Source of the DNA: Ecdyonurus torrentis
Lineage: Eukaryota; Arthropoda; Insecta; Ephemeroptera; Heptageniidae
Length of the DNA: 64,000 nt
Assembly: GCA_949318235.1 (NCBI GenBank)
Contig: OX439128.1
Location: 45,794,692-45,858,691 of the forward strand
Direction: 5' to 3'
This document shows, one piece after another, positions 18,001-36,200 of this stretch (position 1 is its first letter; every line of letters begins with the position of its first letter). Position numbers and translations under genes: made by a program. The notes below the pieces were generated by a model. The model was not told where the DNA came from, did not search any database, and saw only the letters and a program-made list of their open reading frames with translations.

Positions 18001-21000
18001 CACTGTTTAAAAATTGCAATTGTTTAGACAAAGTGTGTAATTTTATAATTTATATTTTTATAGGCCAGGTGGACATGGGAAGTTGCCAGTAGATTTCACT
18101 CCTGATATGATTCCTGAAGCTGCAAAAGAGACATGTCGAAACTGGTTCTACAAAATAGCATCTATCAGGGAGTTGGTGCCCAGGTTTTATGTGGAAACAG
18201 CCATACTACGCTCATATAGTTTTCTCACATCCAGGTTTGTCTTTAAATTCACTATTGATTGGTAGGTACTTACTATTAAAAAAATATATGGACTCTATAT
18301 GACCTGAGGTGGGTGGGGGTAGATTACAATGATTAGTAACAACAAATCAATTTAAGGAAAAAACCACCCCGGTTAGGATCAATATTAAAGAAAAGGATAG
18401 AATAACCAGCAAGGGCCTTACCACAGTAGAAGTTCTATGGAGAGGTTGAAGTCTCGCATGGCACAGTGTTTTGTTATAAAAAAGTTCATTTTATAACAGA
18501 GCTTTCGTCATATATTAATGACATTATCAATCAAAGAAGAAAATTACTTGAGCACATCACTAAGCAGTGTCTTGTCTTGTACACAAGTCTGTCTTTTATA
18601 ACAAAACACTGTGCCATGCGAGACTTCGACCTCTCCATAGAACTTCTACTGTGGTAAGGCCCTTGCTGGTTAGTAACAACAAATGCAGTTAATACTTGAT
18701 TGTATGAAATTATTAGGGATTCAGAAAACAGCCATTTTATAGAATCAAATAGTGTACACTAAATTACCTGTTTTGAGGGCTACTGCAGACCTACCTAAGC
18801 AGGTATTAAAACAAAACGTTACACAATTAAGAGCATACTGTGTAATGATGCACTATGGTAAATTGATGTTTGTTTTTTGTGCAAAATTGCAGTGAATTTT
18901 CTCAAGCCTTGTTGCGTTTAACAAGAATGATAAGAGGTATAGGAGATCCTCTAGTAGCAGTGTATGCACGATGCTATTTATGCAGAGTTGGCCTTTCCAT
19001 CACTCGAGACCACTCTTATGTACAGGAGAATCTTTATGACTTCCTTGCATCACACCAGCAGGTATGTTATAATTACATATTATTATTTTACTGTCCATAC
19101 TGTACTACATATTTGTCATGTTATTCTTTAGTTATATGGAAGAGGGGCTAGAACAGAATTATCAAGGCAACATGTTGATGTGGGTAGTTATTTGACTCTG
19201 TATACACCAGCACTGGACTGGATCTTACAAGTAGCAGCACACCCTGGTACAGAACAACAGCTACTGCATTTACTAGCTCGTTGCCAAGACTTGGGAGTGA
19301 GGAGGTATTGAATATGATCTAACCAAAATGTATTAAGAGCCATTTTTAAAACATAAATTATTTACTATTCTTTTTTATTTTTGTTTCCAGTGGACTAGTA
19401 CTGAATTCCATCATGGTTGCATTCAAAGCCATTTACATTTCTGCAAGAGCTACAGAATTCGTTGATCTTATTACTTCATGTGATGATGATGGTAATTTTC
19501 AAAAGAATTGTTTTGGTTTCTTTCTTTTTATTTGTTTTATTGCTTTTATTTTTCATTCTAAAATTGACCCTTGTACAATATTGATTTCTATCTACTTTCC
19601 ATTTTAAAAACTTATACCTATTACCATTTATAAGACCTAAATTAAATAGTTAATTATAGTTAGTAATAATACTATATTAGAGAAATGTAGTAATATTTTG
19701 ATACCTGTCGAAGTGAACAGACTACACTTCACAAATGTTACTCAAAATGAAAGATCTACACTTTTCAAATTCCAAAGTCACATTTACCTCCTGTTAATTG
19801 TGCAGAAGCGCCAAATGTCTATAATTCACTTTGAGTGAAATTTGTAAAAAATATGCTGTTCACTTCATTGGGTAAGCATTATGTTAATGTTAGTGTAATT
19901 GTGTTAATTTTTTTGTTAGTTAAATATAAATTTAAGAGTCTATACTTATGAATAGTTAAAAGAATGTTATGAGATACACTTAAAAAGAATAATTTTTCAC
20001 CACTACAATGATTTAAAGTCTTAACAAAATCCGTATTAATTGAATGTTCATAAAGTATGTAAAATTTCTATTCTACTTTTATAGGTTTCCCTCAATATGT
20101 ACTATTTCGCACCCTGGGACTGTGTGTGGTTGCTGCAGAACCTCCTAGAGAGCAACACCTCACTTTACTCAATGCTGTGTGGAAAGTGGTCTCTCGTTTG
20201 TCCGATGTCAGTCATTATGCAGCATGTGCAGAAGTCTGGATTGAGTTCACAATCAAATTTTTTACTGTGAGTTTACTAAATTTACTGCTATGATAACCAA
20301 TAACATTTTTAATTTAATTTTGATTTTTTGATTTTTTTTTTTTTTTTTTTAGCCAAGGGAAGTAAATACATTTTTAGCTGACATGATAAGACACATGAGT
20401 CCAGATAGAGCATATGAAAATCATTATCCTCAACTTCAGTCAGTGGTTGCCACATTACTTCGTCATTGCACAGAGCTGGAAACCCTATTTGCTATGGTAA
20501 TACACTAATATTATTTAATTTTAGTAATATACTTTATAATTATTATACCAATATTATTATTCTATATGCAGGACAAGTTTCTTCCCTTCCTAGACATGTT
20601 TCAAAAGGACAATGTACGTGTAGAAGTTTGCAAAAGCATTATGGAGGTGTACTGCAAGCATCAACAAGAAGGAATTCACGATCCCGTTACTATTAGTGGA
20701 GTCATGTTTGTCTGTCGTGTACTGCACGATTCCGTGAGGTAAATACTTATAATCAAACATGATTTAGAATGTATACTAGTATTTTTCTTATGTCTTTTAT
20801 ACTTTCTTCAACAGTGCTCTGACTGTAGATGATGAGAAGAGACAAATTGGTAATCTAATTTGTGGCTTTGTAAAATCTGTTGATTTCGGTCGAGATTTTG
20901 AGCAACAACTTAGTTTCTATGTGGATTCAAGAGCTGCATTTACAAATCTAGATCCTGTTCATGTTCAGCTAGTTCAGGTAATATAATAATTATTGTTTAT

Positions 21001-22808
21001 GAATTTTTAAGTTTTTGTGGATGCATGATCACTTTTTTTTCTCTCTCTCTGAAATGACTATTGTTCAAAACACACACACATTCACACACAATTTATTATC
21101 CATTAAAGAGTTAGTAAAGTTGACTTTAAAACACTTTTTGTCATAATTATTATTATTTACACTTGCACTATAATGTTCTGTTCTTGCCTTTAGAGTGTAA
21201 ATCGCCTTGCTGTAGACACAAGAAGAATTGTTGGAGGGCATCATACACGTAAAACTGCAGCATTTGTTCGAGCGTGTGCAGCATACTGCTTCATTACAAT
21301 ACCCTCAATTGCCAGTGTCATTTCCAGATTAGAACTGTACATGGTTTCTGGCCAAGTTGCACTTCTCAATCAGTGCCTAGGGCAAGGTATTATAAATTAA
21401 TTTATTATTGCATATTTTTAGTATTATTTTCTTATATAAATATTTTATTTGTATAGCTGATGCTTGCTTCAAAGCTGCCTTGAATTTGATACCAGAGCTT
21501 CCTCGCATACTGGAGATTGATGGCAAACAGAAGAGCTCGGAACCATTACTTGTGTCTTACTTGTGTAACTTCATGTCTTTTCTCTTGGTTGTCCCTGTAA
21601 GTATGATAAAAACATTACATAAGAACTTTTTATACATGCTGCTATTTTCCAGGGCAAAATAAACATTTTTTTTTTAATTTTACTGTAATTATTACTTTTT
21701 AAGTAACTTTAGAATCCCAATTTTAACTTCACAATTATCATCCTTGATGTAAAACCCAACCCGACCCTTGGTTTATTGTGTAGGAGCATTGGTCAAATAT
21801 TTTTATAAGGAAATACTTAACGAGGATTACTGTAATTTTTAAACCTGAATTCTAATATACTGTATGTTACAGGACCCTCCAGAACAAGGAGTACTCTATC
21901 TTACACGAGGACTACTTAATGTGATTCAACAATATCCATGGGAAAACAACAATGCCTCTAAAATTGTACTTTATCTCCATGTGCTTGGCATGTTATCAAC
22001 TGCAGCACAAGAAAATTACCCTTATCATATTGAGAAAGGTATTACAATAATTTTTAACAATGAAGTGTATAAAGTAAAATCAAAAGTTACATCAAACGTT
22101 GATTAATGTGCATATACTGTAAATAAAACATTATAGGTATTCTTTTTCTAGTGGATTCCAATGATACATTATATGGATCTGATCCAAAGTTTGTAGCAGA
22201 AGTGGATCGTATGTGTGCAGTTATTGTAGATGAAATTCTCAATCACCTCAAAACTCTTGACACCATTGAGACACAAGACAAACAGGTACATAAAAATTAT
22301 AAAACATCGATATTTTTGCTGATATTATTATTGGTATTTTGCAGGCAAACTTGGCATTAGAGTTATTCTATCGTGTAGTGACACAGGGAGATATTAACAT
22401 TCCTGGGTCTTCAAATCTTGCAACTAAACTATGGCAGCTAGCTCACCGCAGAGGCAAGGCAGATCCCAAAATGACGGTATATATATTTATATATATATTT
22501 TTTTCGTTCAATCAAATGTTATGGCATTTAAAAATAGCTATATCATATGTATATTATTTGCATAGTATGGTATAGGTTTACATTAAAAATACATTTAAAT
22601 ATACTGTATTGTATTAAGAATTAAAATATAAAAATAAAACATTTCTAATGTTATATTGCATTTCAATAATAATTTGAAGCATTGAAAAAGTTTGAATAGA
22701 AATTGATGTTGCTTTTAGGCTCGTTTGATGGAACAGTTGAAAAAAAGAGCTTCAAGAGGAAACGACCCTTCTCTTCTCGAATTTCTTGCTCACTTGCAAA
22801 TTAAGTAA
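15018..22808 (+). CDS. VPS35L: VPS35L, retriever complex subunit, complete, 20 coding exons
   Basis: Exons: 15018-15043, 15448-15544, 15622-15828, 16523-16679, 17548-17768, 17846-17976, 18064-18234, 18893-19061, 19132-19304, 19391-19491, 20085-20266, 20353-20496, 20572-20738, 20815-20977, 21194-21386, 21457-21596, 21873-22038, 22152-22285, 22345-22476, 22719-22808. Total 987 aa, against 963 in human. The first exon encodes only MQNSTSFE plus part of a Trp codon, matching the conserved N-terminus before a basic SRRRDY segment. A disordered Ser/Thr stretch follows, then [67 protein letters not shown] and [19 protein letters not shown], all hallmark VPS35L blocks in a VPS35-like helical solenoid. 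The protein acts with VPS26C and VPS29 to recycle cargo from endosomes. Exon 5 may instead start at 17554 (two AG choices six bases apart). Confidence 0.95.
16715..16870. mobile_element. MITE, TAATAAAGGAACAACTG family, copy 1
   Basis: The terminal inverted repeat starts TAATAAAGGAACAACTGTTT and the right end is its complement, with pairing for about 45 bp. It lies 35 bp after VPS35L exon 16523-16679. A second copy is at 32100-32240. Confidence 0.8.
16988..17397 (-). mobile_element. Fold-back element with Penelope-type 3' tail
   Basis: The left end AAGGAAAATAAACCATCCCG is the reverse complement of the tail family, followed by AACCAGCAAAAGCCTTACCA. The opposite arm ends CTATGGTAAGGCCCTTGCTG, followed by a long T-run. 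The arms pair through GTTTAGTGCCAAAA-type blocks. It is in the intron before VPS35L exon 5. No ORF and no clear target duplication. Confidence 0.65.
18348..18669 (-). mobile_element. Non-autonomous Penelope-derived fold-back element with 15-bp target duplication
   Basis: TTAGTAACAACAAAT is present on both sides (18333-18347 and 18670-18684). Inside, from the left, lies the shared tail in reverse (AAGGAAAAAACCACCCCGG). It is followed by an inverted repeat of about 70 bp beginning CCTTACCACAGTAGAAGTTC and ending with its complement. The middle (GCTTTCGTCATATATTAATG and beyond) matches the 3' non-coding end of the Penelope-like element at about 11120-11302. It is therefore a 322-bp derivative with no coding sequence, inserted in the VPS35L intron between exons 7 and 8. 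Confidence 0.85.
19704..19871. repeat. Weak inverted-repeat element
   Basis: CTGTCGAAGTGAACAG near the left end pairs with CTGTTCACTTCATTGG at the right, and inner TTCACAAATGTTACTC pairs loosely with GAGTGAAATTTG. It lies in the intron before VPS35L exon 20085-20266. Ends are approximate. Confidence 0.45.
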
Positions 22809-23921
22809 ATACATACTTAAATAGGGACGACTTCAGGAAAAAAAAAATCTAGTAATTGTAAACTTACATATCTTGTACATACAGAAATGAGAGGGTTGTC
22901 ACAGTATTTTTGCTTATTGATTCATCATTGATAAGGATTTCAATGTAATTTCTGTATCAACAGAATTGTTTTGTTTGCGTCATCAATGAAATGAAAGAAT
23001 GAATATTTTCTGTGCCATCATCTAATGGTAAGTCATTAATCATAAATTCTATTTCCTTTTCTTCTTCTTTAAAAATTAATTATGTCATTTCTTACATTAT
23101 GCAATAAACAAAAGTGAAATATGTAATATTATTGATGCTATGAACATTGAAATTGTGAATAGCTATTCAATTGTTTAGTGGAATAGGTTTTCAATGATAT
23201 ATGATAATTTTCAATGATAATATGGTAAGCAAGCAAAATGCTATATTCTTACTGATTAATGTAAATGCTTATATATTTGCAATTTTTTTTTACTGTTCAA
23301 AAGAAAAAATTAAGAGTAAAGGTTTGTTCCTAATTGTGAATCACACATTCCACTGTAATTAGTGTACAAACTGTACAAACAATTACACATGAACAATCAT
23401 CATATTGTAAAGCTATTACCTGCATAAAGGTGTTGGAGGGGATATCTTTTCAAGTCAAACTTTTACAGAATATAAATTATATTTGTAATTATTGGTAACA
23501 AGAAAAAATAAATGATATAATCATAGATGTTTATTTCATTTCTATATATTATTCAATCTATAGTTGGAAATTAAAAAATAACACATTTAAAATCATTTAA
23601 CATTATGAAATTTTAAAACATTTTTTTTTCATAAAAACTAATTATATAGGCCTATGTATAAAAAAAAAAAAGAACAAATGTCACAAATATTGTTAATTTG
23701 AAAATTATAGAAGTAAAACTCTTTTGATATATTTTTGATAGATAAAAAGAAGAAGTGAAGACTTACAATATTTTTATTATGCTTATTTTAATTGCTAGTA
23801 TAGTTGCATATTTACATGGACATAAAAATTAAGAAGCTTTAAGCTGCGTTAAGGATTTGGGATGTATAAAATTACATGCAACAGATCTCGTACTTTATAC
23901 ATTTCCAAACAATTTTCATTC

Positions 23922-24078
<157 letters not shown>

Positions 24079-25619
24079 CACTATAATATAGAACATAAAT
24101 GCATCAGATAATATTAATCTTATAATATTGTTAACAACTAAATTGGTATCAGTAAAAATACTGAACTAAGAAAAGTTATTTTACTTATGTTTTTAACTAT
24201 AATATTAGCTGCCAAAGAATTACAGTATACATTTTGTCACATTCAGCAAGTGTGTTAGATTAATTTTTATACTAATATCATTGATAAAAGAAATAAAAAA
24301 CCATTTTCAGATTTGTAATATTTCTTAAATTGGGGATGTGCTAATAAAATAAATATTTTTGTTATGTCCACAACAATACGAGTATTTAGTTCTTTGAGAA
24401 GTACATTTAATAATACAATAAGAAATAATTAAAATTATTTCTTAATGCATGTATTTTAGTAAATTTATAATCATATTTACAATGAACTTCTCAATTACTT
24501 CTTCTGTAAGCATTTTGTAATAACCATTTTATGGCATTTAAAAAAAAAATAAAAAATAAAATAAAAAAATATTATCCCTATTATTTAATTTAAAGCCAAC
24601 ATAATCACACTTAATAAACATAAAGTTAATTTTCTTATAACTATTATTTGTTTATAAACAAATTTATAATCAAATGCACCATCCATAAAATGACAAAATA
24701 ATTAAATTATTTTTATACCTATTCTTTTAAGTAACTTATAATTAGCAAATCTTTTAAGCTATATATTATTATGATACAGAAGATTATGAATACTCAGGAT
24801 CTGCTAGTTAGATTTGAAGTGATTGTTAGACATCGAGATTGCTATAATGACATTAAGTGACTCCATATAAACTTGAAAATCACATCAGGAACTTGATTTT
24901 TCTAACTGCACATTACAAGGATATATATATAAAAAAAAATTAAAATGAAATTTGTGCTTTAATATTTTTAAGTCTGTATTACATACAGAAATAACTATGA
25001 ATCATAAACATTTTATCTGTACAAGCACTTTTCATATTTGAAAAAGAGAAAGGAAAAAAATATATATGTATTCTATATGTATTCTTCACCGTAAAAATTA
25101 AATATTTTTGTTGAACCAGTTTTGAACAAATATTATTCAATGTTAAAAGTATTTCACTTTGTTTAAAAAGCACGTACTTCTTATTGTTTAAACTACAATA
25201 ATATATACACTATACACTAAAATAATATATAGACACACTTTACGTATGTTTCATACAGTCTCCATTCATGTGGCACAAGATACAAAACTCTATTTCTATG
25301 CTCACTCGGGGTCCACAGTCTTTAGCACAAAACTTTATCAAAATTTTCCAATCACCAGCAACAATACTTCAATATACAATAAGTCAGTCTGTTAAAAAGC
25401 AAAGAAAAAAAATTGCAATTACGCAAAGTTTTTTAATTTTTTTTTTAACCCCAATATAAATTATAGCAACATAAAAATATTTATTTTCTGTATTATATTA
25501 GATACCTATAGTACATGCAGTATATACTTTTCATTGTAATATATTAATTTCAATCCATTTTAAAAGTAAATATATTTTGGATTAAATAGTAAAATGTAAA
25601 ATTATTACATACACACACA

Positions 25620-25800
<181 letters not shown>

Positions 25801-25826
25801 TATACATATATAAATAATATATTGTT

Positions 25827-25978
25827 GTGGTTCCGCTCTATTGTCCGATGTCCAAATGACCTTCAAAAAATAAAAATCGTCGGATCAACCCCAAATTTTG
25901 GATTTTTCCATTTCAGGTCATTTGCAGCAAAAAATATTTTTCAAGGTCAAATGGACATCGGACATTAAAGCGGAGCCA

Positions 25979-25981
<3 letters not shown>
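25827..25981. mobile_element. MITE, about 155 bp, embedded in AT microsatellite
   Basis: Ends GTGGTTCCGCTCTATTGTCC and a complement reading GGACATTAAAGCGGAGCCAC; pairing extends inward about 50 bp (GATGTCCAAATGACCTT). (AT)n flanks it on both sides, so the element appears to have inserted into one AT microsatellite. Confidence 0.8.

Positions 25982-26023
<42 letters not shown>
25981..26023. repeat. (AT)n microsatellite
   Basis: About 40 bp of AT repeats, the right-hand remainder of the tract split by the MITE at 25827-25981. Confidence 0.9.
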
Positions 26024-26027
<4 letters not shown>

Positions 26028-26472
26028 CAAATAATATTTGAAGTTTAAAATTGTTGATGTGTCACGGCTCATATCACTTTTCTTGTCTCTTCTGCTGCCT
26101 AAATGGCAAAATAAAAACAACAACAAAATTCTACACTGCTAATATTGCACAGAGGGTTTAGCAGGCTCTAAATCTGAATTTTAGTGAGCTACTTTATATC
26201 TACAATATTTATGAAATAGCCTCAGGCTATGAAGTTTGTACAAGTTTATTAATTTTTTTATATTATTATTATTAAGATTTTGTGATGCCATTATTAAATT
26301 GGCCCACCAAAACTTTGCCATTTTTATGCAATTAAGTTTTTTTTTGAGCTTCCCTGCATTGAACAACCTGTTCATTTTTTTTATTAACTATTTTTAGTGG
26401 CACACTTCTGTCATGGCTTTTATTTTATTCTGAAGCCTCTCCATACCTAATTAACGGCAGTGGCAATGCTTA

Positions 26473-26515
<43 letters not shown>

Positions 26516-26725
26516 AAAACTTTTCTCATTAATTTACAGTAACTATATTATACTTTTTATCAATACATTTTGATGTACTTATACAAATCACACTATAAAA
26601 AATTATATTATATAATTTTTTTTGTAAACTATACAATTAATTTTAATTTTTAATTTGTTTATAATGAATATAAAGCAAAAGGTACAGAGAGGATTATATA
26701 AATTATTTATTTATTGCCAGTTTTA

Positions 26726-32403
<5,678 letters not shown>

Positions 32404-33244
32404 GGTCAGTAAAAAGGGGTACCCCTAACCCCTACTTACTAAGTACTTCTTAATACTGTAACTATCAAACAAACATTACCGGTACCTACTTTCTATGATA
32501 TCATAGATCAACCCACAGACAAAAGGTCCTTCAGTAAAAGACTGTACTCAAGGTTATATTGTTGCGGTACACATTACATATAATCATATATGCGCCAATT
32601 TTTATTAAAGGAGTTGTATAAACATACATTCCATTTACTTCCATGTAGCATACCAAATCATGGTTTTGGCATATTCGAGCCCTGTACACACACAACGTGT
32701 TTAATGTGTCCCCAAAATCTTTCTTTCATAACAATAGAATGAAAGACAACACTGTATGCCAACTCTTCTCTTTTATTTGAGCACTCAGTTTCCCTCAATC
32801 AATAATAACCAATAACATCTGTGCAATGTTGCCACAGATACAGTCAACCGGGGTGACTTTGAACACCCATTTGAGTGTTCTACTTTGGGCACTCTTTTCA
32901 AAATTTTGAAACAGGTCATTAATATCAAAAACAAAATTGAGCAATAGTAAGATTCTTCACATTTCTAAAATGAGGCCCCAAGACAGAGATAATTGGGTGT
33001 TCAAAGTCACCCCAGTTGACTGTATCTCACGTTTACTATTTTCGCATAAGTATTGAAGAATTTAGGTGGCACTTTGGTATGTATGCAATCACTCTGTGGT
33101 GATGAAAGACTGAAGCCTACCATTACCGGAACCACGGTCTTTTCTTATACAATCAGCTGTTGACATGAGTTTATTGTCTCGTTGGATAGCCTGTACATAC
33201 TTTTGCTTTCTTTCTTTTAACCTTTTTATGTATTTATTTTACAG
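32404..33244. promoter_or_regulatory. Divergent promoter region between the zinc-finger gene and DHRS7B
   Basis: About 840 bp separates the zinc-finger start codon (minus strand) from the acceptor of the first DHRS7B coding exon (plus strand). Both transcription starts probably lie here, including an undetected 5' UTR exon of DHRS7B. A MITE occupies 32837-33026. No TATA box was assigned. Confidence 0.4.
32837..33026. mobile_element. MITE, GATACAGTCAACYGGGGTGA family, copy 1
   Basis: Left GATACAGTCAACCGGGGTGA and right complement ending CCCCAGTTGACTGTATC; pairing runs about 35 bp and continues more weakly inside. A second copy lies at 45431-45613. Confidence 0.82.
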
Positions 33245-33269
33245 TGCCACAGAACGTTTGTTTACAAAG

Positions 33270-36200
33270 ATGTCGGAGGACAATAGGAAACCTTTGACTG
33301 CACTTGGAAGTCTGGGCTCTGCTGCTCATACCATTGGTAATGGATGGCAATCACTATGTTGGCTGGTGGGATCTTTATGCCTGTCATTTACTTTGCCATA
33401 TTGGTTATTTGGTAAACTTTGGATGCTTCATCAAAGACGACATTGTACAAAAAAGCTGCAGGATAAGGTACTTCTAACACGCTTTGCATGAATAAACCCT
33501 TAATTATATACTGTACTGTATTTAATAATTGATCTATTTTTAAGTAAATTGAAGACTATAATGTATAATGTATGAAGTCTAATGTAATTATTATATGCAT
33601 TGCTAATATTTTAATCTTTTCTACTTAATTTCTCTTTCATTTTAATATTAAATTTATTTATGTTCATAATTTAATCCTCTGGTGTTGGATAGCTGATAAT
33701 ATATACTATAAACTGAATGTATCTTCAATATTGGACATCTTCATATTTTTAATAGGTGGTTTTGATAACTGGGGCAAGTTCAGGTCTAGGTGAAGCTTTA
33801 GCTCATGCATTCTATCGATCTGGTTGTCGCGTGGTGCTAGCTGCAAGGAGGGAGGATGAACTACGTAGAGTGCGTGAAGATTTGCTACGCACACATCCTG
33901 TAAGTCACATGTTGAGGTTGGCTGTAATTTTAACTAATGTTCGTAAACCTTGTTTTTCGTGCCCCAAACCACAAAAAAAAAAAAAAAAAAAAAAAAAAAA
34001 GACGATGATGATGATGATGATCACCTAATGCTTTTTAAATGGAATTGCGCATTTTTTAGAGCAAGGGAACATGTTTACGAACATCATTACATTCATTACT
34101 TTAAAAAAAACATAAAAATAAAAAACTTCAGTTTAAGCATTAATTTTTAGCAAAATAAGCCTCTTTAATGCCCAGTAAACCACAGCTTTTCACAAGTAGT
34201 TTGCAAGTACTTTTCCGATGTAAGAGTGTCACTCCCAGCTCATGTGACGTCACTGGTACTGACATTCTTGCATCGGAAAAGTACTTGCAATGTACATGTG
34301 AAAAAACTGTGGTTTACTGGGTGGTGATAAGGTACTAGGGGATGTGACAATAATTGTTTTTATTTGTATATGACAGACTGTGCCAACACATGTCCCAGTA
34401 GTGTTACCTCTTGATGTATCAGAACTGAATGACTTACCGCAGCGAGTGGATGCTGTGCTCACCATTTACGGTCAAGTAGATATTTTTGTTAGCAATGCTG
34501 GAATCAGCAGCCGTGGCTCAGCAGCAGACTGTACTATTGATGTGGACATCAAAGTGATGCTCATCAACTATCTTGGACATGTGGCTCTCACAAAAGGTAA
34601 TTATCAACTTGCAATGTCTCATTCTCTTTAAAAAGAAATATAAGCCTTCAAATCAACAAGGTCAAACCTATATTTGAAAATTTAAATCTTAATATTCTAG
34701 CTTTGCTACCATCAATGATGAAGAAGAAAAGTGGACACATTGTAGCCGTAAGCAGCGTTCAGGGAAGGATAGCAATTCCTTATAGGTTTGTTTCAAAGTC
34801 TTATTTGTATATTAGTTATATAATGAATAAAATTAAAAGGAAAGGATAGAGGAAACTTGATGGAAATCTTGCTACCACAAAGATAATATATAAATTGGTA
34901 GCTTTCAGCACAATTCTTCAAGAGAAACAAAGTATGTGTGTGCGTTTCTCAGCCTTTTAGGACTTGAAGAGAAACTATAAATCATTGTTTTAGTTAAGAA
35001 ATTGAATTTATAAATTAATATCTTTTTAAATATAAAAAGGTTGACAAAGACATGCACACTCATACTCCACTTCTCTTGGTGTATTGTGCCAAGCTAACAA
35101 TGTGTTTATTATGTGTGCTAAAAAAAATCTCCAAACTATAGGACATTTCTTTACTATGGTAAGAGCTTTGATGGTTTCCGCTATCTTTTCCTTTTTTGTT
35201 TTATTACATCCAACCACAATGGTTTATTTTCCTTGATTTATCTTAGAATTATGTAGTTGCTCTCAATATTGTACAAAAATATAATCATTTATGTGGATTA
35301 TTTTATATTTCATATTCTTTAAACATTTTACTAAGGGCTTTATTTTTTTATTTATTTATTTATTTTTTTTTTTTTTTATTACAGGTCTGCATATGCAGCT
35401 TCCAAGCATGCACTACAAGCCTTCAGTGATTCTCTACGAGCAGAGGTGTCTTCTGAGGGAATCAAAGTGACAGTCGTGAGTCCTGCATACATCAAAACTA
35501 ATTTATCAGTCAATGCCATTACTGGCTCAGGAGAAAAATATTCAGGTAAAATTATTTTGTTAGTAGCCTGGAAGAAATTCTAGCATTACGTTATACAGCA
35601 TTGTAGATACTATTACAGCAAGAGATACAAAGTTACCTGGTTACATAATTTTGGCTAGGTGACTAATGTTATGTAATGCCTTAATTTTGTCTCCCTCCTT
35701 AAATATTCTGCAACATTTCTGTATCACACGCTGCCTATTTTTATTATTATTTATTTGCATCTAAAATATACCAAAAATGAACAGAGAAAAACAATATAAC
35801 AATATTAATAATAAAAAAATTAGTCTGTTCTATTAAAATGTATTTAGGAAAAGGAAAGGTACCATCGCGGTAAGGACAAACATGTGACGTTAAAATTTGA
35901 TAGGTAGAAACCAAATGAGAGTTGGCGCCAGGCAGCAGCGTCAACTGAAAATCTCAAATGGCGATAGTGGATTAAAAAATATATATTTGAAAAATATATA
36001 TATCATGCCATATATTGTCTCAAGCCGTTATGCACGGCCCTATGCACGCTAGGCGTGCAAGGCTATGAGCACCTTTATGCGCATAAAAGTGCTCATAGCC
36101 TTGCACGCCTAGCGTGCATAGGGCCGTGCATAACGGCTTGAGACAATATATGGCATGATATATATATTTTTTAATCCACTATCGCCATTTGAGATTTTCA

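Noticed and set aside
17849..18092. Frames overlapping VPS35L exons 6-7 on both strands
   Set aside because: Explained by VPS35L coding sequence read in other frames or through introns.
33165..33269. Upstream in-frame ATG as the start of DHRS7B
   Set aside because: A good acceptor (TTTTACAG at 33237-33244) lies between it and 33270, and the peptide from 33165 has no counterpart in DHRS7B; kept only as an alternative.
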